A stretch of 64,000 nucleotides of DNA from Sulfurimonas sp. (GCA_028044295.1 JAOFSE010000001.1:62001-126000); one strand, 5' to 3'. Counted from the first letter of the stretch, positions 43,505 to 53,071 are shown. Notes: a model not told the origin generated them from the letters alone. Numbers and translations: made by a program.

Positions 43505-44412
43505 TTCTCATACACCATAGCCGCAGCTCTTTCTTTATAAGCTTGTAGAGCCTCTTTAGGTTCATTTTTAACTATTTTTTCATTATTTAAAAAATTATCT
43601 AGCTCTTTATGTCTATCTTGTAAGATTGTTTCAAAATCTTCTTGAGTATTTGGTTTATTATCTGAAAACCTATCTAGAAGTACATTGTTTTTTCCCATAA
43701 GTACTAAGTAGCTCTGCTCTGCATAATCTAGCATTACAACGCTATTTGTATCATCTATGGACTTTTGAAACCTAATAGAAACGCCATTAGAAGATGTTAA
43801 CTTGTCTTTAGGGTTCTGCTGTGTATCCGGTGTAGTCTCACTGCTATTTTCTTTAAACAACCACGATGAGCCTGTTTTTTGTTTATGCTGAGATGGTGTA
43901 AGTTTTCTTTTTATGAAAAATAGTATTAATATACCAACTATTAAGATAGCAATAACAATGTAATAACTTCTGGAGATATCATCACTCTTTTTAGTTGGGA
44001 GTTGTGCGAATGGTGATATGGTACTCTGTTCTTTAGGAGATTTTTTAGTAGAAACTTTTTTAGTAGTAAACCTTAGTCTCAAACCATAAGAGTCTGAAGT
44101 TTTTGATGCTACAAACCTTACTGACTTTGGTACTTTAGCTACTATTTTTGTATAGGTAGCCATAGGTGTGATACTTAATGAGTTTAAGTATTTGGATGCT
44201 ACATCTTTTAGTTTTGCTGACTCTATTGTTGCATCTTGTAGTTTGATAGCTATTGTTGATGTACTAAGACTTTGTTTTATTATTCCCTCATAAGGAGTGT
44301 CAAAAGTTATCATAACATCAACTCTATCAGTTCTATCGTAAATATTATAACTTAAAATTTTAGCACTGAAAAGGGATAGAGGTAGAAGAAAAAGTATAAA
44401 GAGTTTAATCAT
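43501..44412 (-). CDS. fliO: flagellar export protein FliO, AMIN-domain type
   Basis: A 303-residue protein: signal peptide MIKLFILFLLPLSLFS, a periplasmic AMIN-like domain (~20-125), a transmembrane helix (~150-168) and a ~135-residue polar cytoplasmic tail with FliO-like hydrophobic strands (NSVVMLDYAEQSYLVLMG). The same layout is known for Helicobacter pylori HP0583, identified as FliO. FliO assists assembly of the FliPQR export gate. Its ATG overlaps the fliN stop by four bases. Confidence 0.78.
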   Translation of the reverse strand: MIKLFILFLLPLSLFSAKILSYNIYDRTDRVDVMITFDTPYEGIIKQSLSTSTIAIKLQDATIESAKLKDVASKYLNSLSITPMATYTKIVAKVPKSVRFVASKTSDSYGLRLRFTTKKVSTKKSPKEQSTISPFAQLPTKKSDDISRSYYIVIAILIVGILILFFIKRKLTPSQHKQKTGSSWLFKENSSETTPDTQQNPKDKLTSSNGVSIRFQKSIDDTNSVVMLDYAEQSYLVLMGKNNVLLDRFSDNKPNTQEDFETILQDRHKELDNFLNNEKIVKNEPKEALQAYKERAAAMVYEN

Positions 44413-44717
44413 ACTTTTTCTCTAGAGAGGTGGTATAGTACAGCACTTGAATCAAGTATTTCATTGATACGTATAGCTAGGTTTCTTTCATAAACCATAA
44501 CTTCACCTTTACCAAGAATACGTCCATTTACATATGACTCAACACTTTCACCGGCTGGTTTCTTTAAGTCTATGATAGAACCTTTTGTAAGTTTTAAAAT
44601 ATCAGCAACACTTAGCTCTGTCTCTCCTAAGTCAGCTATAAATTCAACTTCCATATCAAGAAGTCCACCATAGTCCATCCAAGAGAGTTCTTTGTCTTTG
44701 TCATACTGATCAATCAA
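44409..44717 (-). CDS. fliN: flagellar motor switch protein FliN
   Basis: A 102-residue FliN/SpoA domain protein: LLDMEVEFIADLGETELSVADILKLTKGSIIDL and the ending VNGRILGKGEVMVYERNLAIRINEIL are diagnostic. It forms part of the C-ring of the flagellar switch. It overlaps both neighbours by four bases, giving a tightly coupled cheX-like/fliN/fliO operon. Confidence 0.93.
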   Translation of the reverse strand: MIDQYDKDKELSWMDYGGLLDMEVEFIADLGETELSVADILKLTKGSIIDLKKPAGESVESYVNGRILGKGEVMVYERNLAIRINEILDSSAVLYHLSREKV

Positions 44718-45142
44718 TTTAGTTCCTTAATGGCTATAATCATTTCATCATTTTCTATTTTTACAACCTTCATTTGGTCATATTCCATATCAAACGTGTC
44801 AATTTTTTCAAAATGAGGAGTCTGTATGGTAAAAGTATTTTTACCAGACTCTTCAGCAATCACCTTAGCACTTCCAACTATTAGGTTAGCTGTTTCAAGC
44901 ATCATATCTATTAGAGTTTCATCATCACTATCATCTTCTTCAAGAAAAAGTGTTGATACCCTTTGTGCAAATGCTCTCTCAGCACCTAGGTAAACTCTAT
45001 GATTTTTGCTCTCATCAAGAGTTTCTATGTCTATATAAGCAATAAGTGTTCTCTTGTCAGGTAGTTCATTAATGATAGAGTGTGCAACTCTAATTTGGTG
45101 TATACAAAAATTTTCTGAAGCTTCGATTATACTTGTTAACAT
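44714..45142 (-). CDS. CheX/CheC-like chemotaxis phosphatase domain protein
   Basis: A 142-residue protein resembling CheX/CheC/FliY phosphatase domains: LIDMMLETANLIVGSAKVIAEESG carries the conserved E-x2-N helix (Glu and Asn) used to dephosphorylate CheY-P. In Helicobacter and Campylobacter a CheC-like domain is fused to a FliN domain as FliY; here the two are adjacent, overlapping genes. It may be a split FliY or an independent CheX. ATG follows AGGGGAT. Confidence 0.78.
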   Translation of the reverse strand: MLTSIIEASENFCIHQIRVAHSIINELPDKRTLIAYIDIETLDESKNHRVYLGAERAFAQRVSTLFLEEDDSDDETLIDMMLETANLIVGSAKVIAEESGKNTFTIQTPHFEKIDTFDMEYDQMKVVKIENDEMIIAIKELN

Positions 45143-45244
45143 AGGTAATCCCCTTAATGAAATTATTATACTTCAATAATCTCAAAATAATATTAAATGA
45201 TACTAACTCACGTTAGATACAACTACTATAAAGTCTATATTGAG

Positions 45245-45250
45245 TATAAT
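45245..45250 (+). promoter_or_regulatory. -10 element at the TauE/SafE gene
   Basis: TATAAT ending six bases before the ATG at 45257, so transcription would begin at or next to the start codon. This suggests a leaderless message if that ATG is used. Confidence 0.35.
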
Positions 45251-45256
45251 TCGAAA

Positions 45257-45994
45257 ATGATAGAATTAATACTTTTAGGAATTAGTGTTGGTACGCTCTC
45301 TGGCTTCTTTGGCATAGGCGGTGGAACAATAATTATACCTATTTTATTAATGCTTGGATATGCTACTAAAGATGCAATTGGTATATCAGTTATTCAAATG
45401 GTGTTTAGTTCAGTTTATGGTAGTTATTTGAACAATAAGAATGGCTCACTTGACATAAAAATGGTGAGTATTATTGGTTTTGGTGGTTTTTTAGGAGCAC
45501 TTCTGAGTGGTTTTATAACCTCAAGTGTAGATGATGCAACTTTAGAAATTGTATTTTTAGTTTTTGCACTTTTTGCATTAGCTAGAGTTTTTTTTAATCC
45601 AAATGAGAATATAAATAAAGAGAGTGTAAATATTTATGCACTTTTTATTATAGGGTTTATCATAGGTGCGGTTAGTATGAGCGTTGGTGTAGGTGGTGGA
45701 TTAATACTCATCCCGATACTAATAGGATTCTTACATGTAGAGATGAAAAAAGCAGTATCAGCAGGACTGTTTTTTGTAGTCTTTTCTTCTATTGCAGGAC
45801 TTATATCTCATGGAATTAGTAGAGATATTGATTTTAATAGTGGGGTTATAATAGGTTTTGCATCTTTGATTGGTGTATATGTTGGAATACTACTTAAAGA
45901 TAAAGTAAAGACAAAATTACAAAAGATATTATTAGTTGGTTTTTACCTTCTAATAGTAATTTATTTAATAAACAGGATATTTATAAATGGTTAA
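45257..45994 (+). CDS. TauE/SafE-family membrane transporter
   Basis: An eight-helix membrane protein with the two glycine-rich repeats FFGIGGGTIIIP and SVGVGGGLILIP of the sulfite exporter TauE/SafE family. Members move sulfur anions (sulfite, sulfoacetate, thiosulfate), although many are unassigned. The frame opens at 45197, but residues before the second Met are polar and unlike the family, so the ATG at 45257 (245 residues) is preferred; it has almost no ribosome-binding site but follows a TATAAT by six bases. It overlaps uvrA by eight bases. Confidence 0.85.
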   Translation: MIELILLGISVGTLSGFFGIGGGTIIIPILLMLGYATKDAIGISVIQMVFSSVYGSYLNNKNGSLDIKMVSIIGFGGFLGALLSGFITSSVDDATLEIVFLVFALFALARVFFNPNENINKESVNIYALFIIGFIIGAVSMSVGVGGGLILIPILIGFLHVEMKKAVSAGLFFVVFSSIAGLISHGISRDIDFNSGVIIGFASLIGVYVGILLKDKVKTKLQKILLVGFYLLIVIYLINRIFING

Positions 45995-48818
45995 ACAAGA
46001 TATTATCAAGATTACTGGTGCTAGAGAAAATAACTTAAAAAATATAGATTTATCTATACCTAAAAATGAACTTGTAGTTTTTACAGGACTTAGTGGTAGT
46101 GGTAAATCAACATTAGCATTTGATACTCTTTATGCAGAGGGTCAAAGACGTTATATGGAGTCGCTATCTTCATATGCAAGACAGTTTCTTGATCGTGTTG
46201 GAAAACCTGATGTTGATAAAATTGAAGGACTGACTCCTGCTATTGCTATTGATCAAAAAACAACTTCAAAAAACCCTCGCTCTACTGTTGGAACTATTAC
46301 GGAGATATATGATTACTTTAGACTTCTATATGCTCGTGTGGGAACTCAGCACTGTCATCAATGTAAAAAAGTAATTTCACAGATGAGTGCATCAGATATT
46401 ATCGGTGAAGTTGCAAAACTACCAGAAGGTGCAAAACTTGTTCTTTTAGCTCCACTTGTTCGTGATAAAAAAGGTTCATATGCTGATATGCTTGAATCTC
46501 TTGTTCATAAAGGCTATGTAAGAGCAATGATAGATGGTGTTATGGTTCGTCTTGATGAAGAGATAGAATTAAGTAAGACCAAAAAACATACTATTAAAGT
46601 TGTTATAGATAGAGTTGTAGTAAAGGCTGAAAATAAAGAGAGAATCTCTGCCGATGTTGAAAAAGCATTAAAAGAGAGTTATGGTGAGCTAGAAATAGAT
46701 ATACTTAACCATAAAGAGTTGGGGCTTAAAGAACATCAAATACACTATAGTGAACATAATGCATGTTTTGACTGTAAAATAAGTTTTGACCCCCTCGAAC
46801 CACTTTCATTCTCATTTAACTCACCTAAGGGTGCTTGTAGTGAATGTGATGGGCTAGGTCTTCGTTACGCACTTGATCAAGACAAGATAATAGACGGTGA
46901 TTTAACAATAGAAAAGGGTGCTGTAAAAATTGTTTATGGTTTTAACAAAGGTTACTACTTTACGTTTTTAAAAGGCTTTTGTAAGGCTAATGACATTGAC
47001 ATTACTATTCCTTACTCAGAGTTAGAAGAGCATAAGAAAAAAGCAATTCTTCATGGAAATATAGATGAAGTAGAATTTCTATGGAAAAACCATACTGTGA
47101 AGAGACTTTTTCCTGGAATCATTCGTATAGCTTATGACATGTTCAAAGACGAAAAAGAGTTAGCTGATTATATGAGTGAAAAAGTTTGTAATGTATGTGA
47201 ATCGCATAGACTAAAACGTGAATCATTAGCGGTAAAGGTAGGCGAGGTTGGTATATCTCAACTTCTTGATATGCCTATCGCTAAAACATATGAATGGTTC
47301 GCAGCAGAAGAAAACTTCTCATATATGGATGATCAAAATACTCAAGTTGCAAAACCTATTTTAAACGAGATTAGAGAGAGACTTTACTTTCTTTTTGATG
47401 TTGGACTTGGCTATATAACTCTAGGTCGTGATGCTAGAAGTATTAGTGGTGGAGAAGCACAGAGAATTCGTATTGCTTCACAAATTGGTTCTGGTCTTAC
47501 AGGTGTTATGTATGTACTTGATGAACCTAGTATTGGTTTGCATGAGAGAGATACTCTAAAGCTTATACGTACACTAAGAAGTCTTCAAGAAAAAGGAAAC
47601 TCTGTTATAGTTGTTGAACACGATAAAGAGACTATTGAAAATGCTGACTTTATTGTAGATATTGGTAGCGGTGCTGGTAAGTTTGGTGGAGAAGTTGTTT
47701 TTAGTGGAACATTAGATAAACTGAAAAAAGCTAAAACACTTACAGCTGATTATCTTTATGGTAGAAAACAGATAGAGTACTTTTATAGACGTAAACAAGA
47801 TAAATTTATAGAAATTAAAAATGTAACTCTAAATAACATTGAAAATTTAAGTGCAAAACTTCCACTTAATAACTTTGTATGTATTACCGGTGTGAGTGGT
47901 AGTGGTAAGAGCTCACTAATGCTTCAAACTCTTCTTCCAACTGCACGTGAGCTTTTAAATCATGCAAGAAAAGTCAATAAAGTAGCAGGTGTAGAAATCA
48001 CTGGGCTTGATAATGTAGATAAGGTTATATACTTAGATCAAAGCCCAATAGGTAGAACACCTCGTTCAAATCCTGCAACATATACAGGTGTTATGGATGA
48101 GATAAGAAATCTATTCTCACAAACAAAAGAATCACAAATACGTGGTTATACTACTTCAAGATTTAGCTTTAACGTTAAAGGTGGTAGATGTGAGAAGTGT
48201 CAGGGTGAGGGTGAAATAAAAATAGAGATGCATTTTCTCCCAGATATTCTAGTTAACTGCGATACATGTAATGGTAAAAGATATAACCTTCAGACTCTTG
48301 AAGTCTACTACAAAGGCAAAACAATAGCTGATGTTCTTGCTATGAGTGTTGATGAAGCATTTGAATTCTTTAAGCCTATTCCAAAAATACACCAAAAGAT
48401 GAAGACACTTGTTGATGTTGGTCTAGGTTATATAACACTTGGTCAAAATGCTGTAACACTATCAGGTGGTGAAGCTCAAAGAATCAAGTTAAGTAAAGAG
48501 CTTAGTCGTAAAGATACTGGTAAAACTCTCTACATATTAGATGAGCCTACAACAGGACTTCACTTCGCAGATGTAGATAGACTTACAAAAGTGCTACACC
48601 ACTTTGTTGAACTTGGTAACTCAGTACTTATTATTGAACATAATCTGGATATGATTAAGAATGCTGACTGGATTATAGATATGGGTCCAGAAGGTGGTTC
48701 TGGTGGTGGCCTTATCATTGCAGAGGGTTCACCTGAAACACTAGCAGCAGAATATGAAAAAACAGGTTCTTATACAGGTGAATATTTGAAAAAGGAATTA
48801 GCTCTACATAAGAATTAG
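45987..48818 (+). CDS. uvrA: excinuclease ABC subunit A
   Basis: A 943-residue UvrA with two ABC ATPase halves: Walker A GLSGSGKSTLAF near residue 34 and GVSGSGKSSLML near residue 637; signatures SGGEAQRIRIA and SGGEAQRIKLS; and zinc-finger Cys pairs CHQC, CDGC-type (ACSECDG, VCNVCESH) and CEKCQGEGEIKIEMHFL. It scans DNA for damage with UvrB. Normal length. It begins eight bases inside the TauE gene and its 3' end overlaps the AEC carrier gene tail-to-tail by 15 bases. Confidence 0.98.
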   Translation: MVKQDIIKITGARENNLKNIDLSIPKNELVVFTGLSGSGKSTLAFDTLYAEGQRRYMESLSSYARQFLDRVGKPDVDKIEGLTPAIAIDQKTTSKNPRSTVGTITEIYDYFRLLYARVGTQHCHQCKKVISQMSASDIIGEVAKLPEGAKLVLLAPLVRDKKGSYADMLESLVHKGYVRAMIDGVMVRLDEEIELSKTKKHTIKVVIDRVVVKAENKERISADVEKALKESYGELEIDILNHKELGLKEHQIHYSEHNACFDCKISFDPLEPLSFSFNSPKGACSECDGLGLRYALDQDKIIDGDLTIEKGAVKIVYGFNKGYYFTFLKGFCKANDIDITIPYSELEEHKKKAILHGNIDEVEFLWKNHTVKRLFPGIIRIAYDMFKDEKELADYMSEKVCNVCESHRLKRESLAVKVGEVGISQLLDMPIAKTYEWFAAEENFSYMDDQNTQVAKPILNEIRERLYFLFDVGLGYITLGRDARSISGGEAQRIRIASQIGSGLTGVMYVLDEPSIGLHERDTLKLIRTLRSLQEKGNSVIVVEHDKETIENADFIVDIGSGAGKFGGEVVFSGTLDKLKKAKTLTADYLYGRKQIEYFYRRKQDKFIEIKNVTLNNIENLSAKLPLNNFVCITGVSGSGKSSLMLQTLLPTARELLNHARKVNKVAGVEITGLDNVDKVIYLDQSPIGRTPRSNPATYTGVMDEIRNLFSQTKESQIRGYTTSRFSFNVKGGRCEKCQGEGEIKIEMHFLPDILVNCDTCNGKRYNLQTLEVYYKGKTIADVLAMSVDEAFEFFKPIPKIHQKMKTLVDVGLGYITLGQNAVTLSGGEAQRIKLSKELSRKDTGKTLYILDEPTTGLHFADVDRLTKVLHHFVELGNSVLIIEHNLDMIKNADWIIDMGPEGGSGGGLIIAEGSPETLAAEYEKTGSYTGEYLKKELALHKN

Positions 48819-49706
48819 AGTTGACAACAACCATGTACTCATTAATGAGATAATGGTTCCATAACCTACGATTGCAGAGCTGAGCCTTGGTGCTAGGCCT
48901 GACATCGAAGCAATGGCTCCAGCGGTAATCATTGGTCCCATTCCAGCCTCCATTATAGAAACTAATGCTGCTTTACTCTCCCATGAAAATATATATGTAA
49001 TCAAAATCGCTATTGCTGGTGCTAAGATAAGCTTAACACCAAGAGCACTAAAGAATGGTTTTAAATCTTCTGATGGTAGTCTAAATTTTAGTTGTAGACC
49101 AACTGCTACTAAAGCTAAAGGTATAATAGTGTCTGCAAGTGATGACAAGACACTTACAACTATAGGATTAAAAGTGCTACCAATAAAAAACATAGCTACA
49201 ATAAGCGATAAAAATGGTGGGAAAGTAATTATTTTTATAGATATTGTTTTTATATCTACATTTTTTGCACTCGAGTAGTATGCTGAGACAAATGTTCCGT
49301 ATGTAGATAAAACTATAAAAGAACCTAGTTGATCATACATAAGTACATAAGGTAGAGCAGAGTCTCCAAAGTATGCTTGAACTATTGGTATTCCTACAAA
49401 AGATGTATTTCCTAGTACACCAACTAACATTAATGAACCCGTTACTTCTTTTGAAAATTGTAATCTTTTTGATATATAAAAAATCACTCCTGCACTCACA
49501 CTCATAACTATCCAAGCCATTATTACTGGTATAACAGCGTCAAAGGATAGACTAAGTTTTGGAATCTGTAGTAGAGCCATAGCTGGTAGAGATATATAGA
49601 GTATAAATTGGTTTAAAATTATTGGCGTATCGCTTGGAAATACATCTCTTTTATTCATGATGTATCCAATGAGTATTGCCACAAAGATTAGTGTAAAAGT
49701 TTCCAT
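48804..49706 (-). CDS. AEC family (auxin efflux carrier-like) transporter
   Basis: A 300-residue membrane protein with about ten helices and AEC features: LNQFILYISLPAMALLQIPK in the first repeat, GVLGNTSFVGIPIVQAYFG in the middle and a C-terminal repeat (SIMEAGMGPMITAGAIA). Family members export or take up organic acids such as malate or malonate; the substrate is unknown here. It is divergent from the alcohol dehydrogenase gene and converges on uvrA. Confidence 0.88.
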   Translation of the reverse strand: METFTLIFVAILIGYIMNKRDVFPSDTPIILNQFILYISLPAMALLQIPKLSLSFDAVIPVIMAWIVMSVSAGVIFYISKRLQFSKEVTGSLMLVGVLGNTSFVGIPIVQAYFGDSALPYVLMYDQLGSFIVLSTYGTFVSAYYSSAKNVDIKTISIKIITFPPFLSLIVAMFFIGSTFNPIVVSVLSSLADTIIPLALVAVGLQLKFRLPSEDLKPFFSALGVKLILAPAIAILITYIFSWESKAALVSIMEAGMGPMITAGAIASMSGLAPRLSSAIVGYGTIISLMSTWLLSTLILM

Positions 49707-49761
49707 AGTTTTGGAATTATATCTGAAAATAAAAGAAGCCGTAATTTTAAGTTTTTGTATA

Positions 49762-49767
49762 TATAAT
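49762..49767 (+). promoter_or_regulatory. -10 element of the alcohol dehydrogenase gene
   Basis: TATAAT 30 bases before the ATG at 49797, preceded by TATA repeats; AGAGAAG before the start acts as ribosome-binding site. Confidence 0.4.
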
Positions 49768-49796
49768 CTAAAAAATTAATATAAGAGAAGATAGAT

Positions 49797-50942
49797 ATGC
49801 ATGATTTTACTTACTACAATCCAACAAAAATAGAATTTGGAAAAGATAAAGAAAACAATATTGGCCAGTATATAAAAGAGTCTGGTGTTAAGAGTGTGCT
49901 TCTTCATCATGGTAAGGGAAGTATAAAGAAGAGTGGTCTATATGACAGAATTATTAAATCTTTAAATGAGTCAAATATATCTTTTAAAGAGTTAGATGGA
50001 GTAGTAAGTAATCCACTTTTGTCTAAAGTGCATGATGGTGTTCAAATAGTAAAAGAAAACAAGCTTGAAGCAGTCTTAGCAGTTGGTGGAGGTAGTGTGG
50101 CTGATAGTGCTAAAGCAATAGCTGCTGGAGCTAAATATGATGGTGATGTTTGGGACTTTTTTATTCAAACAGCAGAGATCAAAGCGGCAGTACCCGTATT
50201 TACTGTTATGACCTTGGCCGCAACAGCTAGTGAAATGAATGGTAACTCTGTTGTAATGAACGAGAAGACACAGCAAAAGTATTCTATAGCTTCTGTCCAT
50301 GTAAATCCTGTTGTATCAGTTGTAAATCCAGAACTAATGCACACGGTCACAACAGAGTATTTAGCATATTCAGCAGTGGATATTATTTCTCACTGTATAG
50401 AAATTTACTTTACTGCAACACATCATCCAAAGTTTAATTCTCGTATAGTTGAAAGTATTATAAAAAGTGTGATGGAGACTACAGAAATTTTACTTGAAAA
50501 TCCAACAGATTATGATGCTAGGGCAGAGTTTGCGTGGGTTTCATCTCAGGCTCTTAATGGTCTTACTCCCGCTGGAACTGCAGGTGGAACTTTTCCTAAC
50601 CATATGATTGAGCATGCCTTGTCTGCGATTTACAACATTGCTCATGGTGGAGGTTTATCTATAGTTATTCCTGCATGGATGAAATGGTATAAAAATCAAA
50701 ATATAGAACAATTTGAAAGATTCTCCCGTGAGATATTTGGTGTTAATGATGCCAATAAAGGTATAGAGATGCTAGAGGCTTGGTTTAGTAAAATAGGCTC
50801 ACCTATTAGTCTAAAAGAAGCAAATATTCCAAGAGAAGGAATAAATGAACTTGCAAAGAATGCTTATGAACTTGGAAAGTTATGGGGTCTTGGTGAAAGT
50901 TATTCTGTAGAGAAGATAGAAACTATTTTAGAAAATGCATAG
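49797..50942 (+). CDS. iron-containing alcohol dehydrogenase
   Basis: A 381-residue group III dehydrogenase: NAD(P)-binding GGGSVADSAKAIA and metal-binding blocks HCIEIYF and HMIEHALSAIYNIAHGGGLS. The opening FTYYNPTKIEFGK and length resemble the YqhD/BdhA (butanol dehydrogenase-like) branch. It probably reduces aldehydes to alcohols with NADPH; the substrate is not known. It is monocistronic between an AEC carrier and the ADP-ribosylglycohydrolase-like gene. Confidence 0.92.
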   Translation: MHDFTYYNPTKIEFGKDKENNIGQYIKESGVKSVLLHHGKGSIKKSGLYDRIIKSLNESNISFKELDGVVSNPLLSKVHDGVQIVKENKLEAVLAVGGGSVADSAKAIAAGAKYDGDVWDFFIQTAEIKAAVPVFTVMTLAATASEMNGNSVVMNEKTQQKYSIASVHVNPVVSVVNPELMHTVTTEYLAYSAVDIISHCIEIYFTATHHPKFNSRIVESIIKSVMETTEILLENPTDYDARAEFAWVSSQALNGLTPAGTAGGTFPNHMIEHALSAIYNIAHGGGLSIVIPAWMKWYKNQNIEQFERFSREIFGVNDANKGIEMLEAWFSKIGSPISLKEANIPREGINELAKNAYELGKLWGLGESYSVEKIETILENA

Positions 50943-51046
50943 AGTTTTGTACTCTTAAGTAACTATAAACAAAAAATGCAATTTTAAATTTATATCCAAT
51001 CTGAATTTTACTTAGTTAAAATCAAAAGAAAAATAGGTGTATTTTA

Positions 51047-52108
51047 ATGGATAATGTAACAAAACAAGATGCTATCAGAGGCGCATTTTTTTCTTCTATA
51101 GTTGGTGATGCACTATGTTTGGGTAGTCACTATGAGTATGATGCACAAAAGATTTATAAGGCTTATGGAAATAAACCTATTGAAAAGTTTATGTCACCAG
51201 GTGAGATGATGGGTGGAGAGACTCATGGTATTGGCTGGGGTCAAAGAAATTATCATCCAGGTAAAAAAGCTGGTGGAACTACTGACTATGGTGATTATAA
51301 CATTGTAGTACTAGAACATTTAGCTGCTATTAGTGATGAAGTAAGACCTTTCAGTGTTGCAAACATTATCCCTCACTGGATGAACAGACTTGAAAATGGT
51401 TGGGGCTCTTGGATATGTACTATGACAAAAGAGACATACGCTCAGGTAAAACAAGGTGTTCCAGTTGAGAGACTAGGTGCTGGGTCTAATGCTATGGCAA
51501 TAAGACACGTTGCTGCTCATGCATACTATGACACAGAAGAAGAAGTGGTAGACGCTGCCAGAAAGTCAATGTTTACTCATATACATCCTGAGGCTCTTGG
51601 TGGTGGTGAGTTTTTTGCTCGTGTAACGCATAGAGTAATCAACGGTGAAAAACCACAAGATGCTATAGAGATGGTAGCTGTACAAATGGGTGGATTTTTT
51701 CAAGAAAAAGTATCTCAAGCAATAGCAAAATTCCAAGAAGAGTCAGATCCAACTTCATCTCTGTCTAAAGAGCTTTTTAGTGATGACTTAGCTATTACTA
51801 GTATGGCTAGACTTTGGGATGTTGGTCGCTCAGAACCTATCAAGGTTGGTAAAGCTAGTCCAAGTGAGGGAACACTCCCTGGTGCAGTGTATTTTATACT
51901 TAAGTATGCTGAAAAAGAGAATGGTCTCAAACATGCACTTCAAGCGAATGCAATGGTTGGTGGAGACAATGCATCTCGTTCTATTGCTATTGGTATGGTT
52001 ATTGGTGCTTATCAAGGTATAAATGCTATACCACAAGAGTGGAAAGATACGTTAGAGCAGTGGGAATACTGTGAAAACTTACTTAATAAGCTTCCATTAT
52101 TAAAATAA
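51047..52108 (+). CDS. ADP-ribosylglycohydrolase-fold protein with atypical metal site
   Basis: A 353-residue all-helical protein of the ADP-ribosylglycohydrolase/crystallin-J1 superfamily: opening IRGAFFSSIVGDALCLGSHYEYD and EGTLPGAVYFILKY. The usual first metal motif (TDDT-type) reads TTDYGDYN (Thr78-Asp83), and the second (GGDxDT) reads GGDNASRS (Asp307 then Asn-Ala-Ser), losing one metal-ligating Asp. Either a single metal remains, or the enzyme uses other ligands or has another role. A 104-base gap without a recognised gene precedes it. Confidence 0.82.
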   Translation: MDNVTKQDAIRGAFFSSIVGDALCLGSHYEYDAQKIYKAYGNKPIEKFMSPGEMMGGETHGIGWGQRNYHPGKKAGGTTDYGDYNIVVLEHLAAISDEVRPFSVANIIPHWMNRLENGWGSWICTMTKETYAQVKQGVPVERLGAGSNAMAIRHVAAHAYYDTEEEVVDAARKSMFTHIHPEALGGGEFFARVTHRVINGEKPQDAIEMVAVQMGGFFQEKVSQAIAKFQEESDPTSSLSKELFSDDLAITSMARLWDVGRSEPIKVGKASPSEGTLPGAVYFILKYAEKENGLKHALQANAMVGGDNASRSIAIGMVIGAYQGINAIPQEWKDTLEQWEYCENLLNKLPLLK

Positions 52109-52113
52109 TTTAG

Positions 52114-52119
52114 TATAAT
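52114..52119 (+). promoter_or_regulatory. -10 element of ppaC
   Basis: TATAAT five bases after the preceding stop codon and 32 bases before the ppaC ATG; AAAGG serves as ribosome-binding site at 52136-52140. Confidence 0.4.
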
Positions 52120-52150
52120 TTCAAAATAAATAAACAAAGGTTAATAAAAC

Positions 52151-53068
52151 ATGGCAACATATGCTTTTGGACATAAAATTCCAGATAGTGACTCAATAGT
52201 GGGTGCTATCGCAATATCATATTTAAAAAATCAGCTTGGTGAAGAGGTTATTCCTGCTCGTCAGGGTGATATTTCTGCTGAAACAGAATTTATTTTAAAT
52301 AAGTTTGGTGGAAAACTCCCAGAACTTGTTACTTCAGTAGCTGGACATAATGTATATATAGTAGACTCAACAGATAAAATTCATTTTCAAGATGATATAG
52401 ACGAAGCTACAATTCTTGGTATATTTGATCATCATAAACTTGGCGACTTAACTACTTCAACACCTTTAGAGATGTGGGTAAGACCAATAGGATGCTCAAA
52501 CACAGTGATAAAAGAAGTGTATGATTACCATGGTGTTGAGATTCCAAAAGACATTGCAGGTATGATGATGTGTGCAATTCTTAGTGATACTGTCATCTTT
52601 AAATCTCCTACATGTACAAAAGTAGATACTAAAGCAGTTAAAGAGTTAGCTAAAATTGTTGGTATAGAAGACTATAAAGCTCTTGGTATGGAGATGTTTA
52701 TTGCAAAATCACAAGTTGATGGTGCAAGTTCAAGAAACTTAAATACGAGAGATTATAAAGCTTTTGATATGAATGGTTCTAAGGTTGGTGTAAATCAACT
52801 TGAAATGGTAGATATATCTGTATTAGAGTCTAGAAAAGAAGAAATTATGGCTGATATGAAAGCTATGAAAGAAGAGAATGGACTTCATACTATGATAGTT
52901 CTTCTTACAGATATTATGAAAGAGGGTTCTCAACTACTAGCAGTAAGTGATGATTACTCTAAAATAGAGTCTGCATTTGATTGTAAGCTTGAAAATAATC
53001 AGGTTTGGCTAGATGGAGTACTTAGTCGTAAAAAACAGATAATTCCTTTTATACAGCCATTGTTTTAA
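52151..53068 (+). CDS. ppaC: manganese-dependent (family II) inorganic pyrophosphatase
   Basis: A 305-residue DHH-family enzyme: GHKIPDSDS with metal ligands His8, Asp12 and Asp14, DSTD, and the DHH motif at 93-95 (FDHHKLGD); the C-terminal DHHA2 domain ends SRKKQIIPFIQPLF. It hydrolyses PPi in the cytoplasm and uses Mn2+ or Co2+. Length is normal for the family. It converges on the fliL-like gene with a three-base gap. Confidence 0.95.
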   Translation: MATYAFGHKIPDSDSIVGAIAISYLKNQLGEEVIPARQGDISAETEFILNKFGGKLPELVTSVAGHNVYIVDSTDKIHFQDDIDEATILGIFDHHKLGDLTTSTPLEMWVRPIGCSNTVIKEVYDYHGVEIPKDIAGMMMCAILSDTVIFKSPTCTKVDTKAVKELAKIVGIEDYKALGMEMFIAKSQVDGASSRNLNTRDYKAFDMNGSKVGVNQLEMVDISVLESRKEEIMADMKAMKEENGLHTMIVLLTDIMKEGSQLLAVSDDYSKIESAFDCKLENNQVWLDGVLSRKKQIIPFIQPLF

Positions 53069-53071
53069 TAA

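Noticed and set aside
50941..50956. Short inverted repeat AGAGT/ACTCT after the alcohol dehydrogenase stop
   Set aside because: Only a five-base stem without a T-run; too weak to call a terminator.
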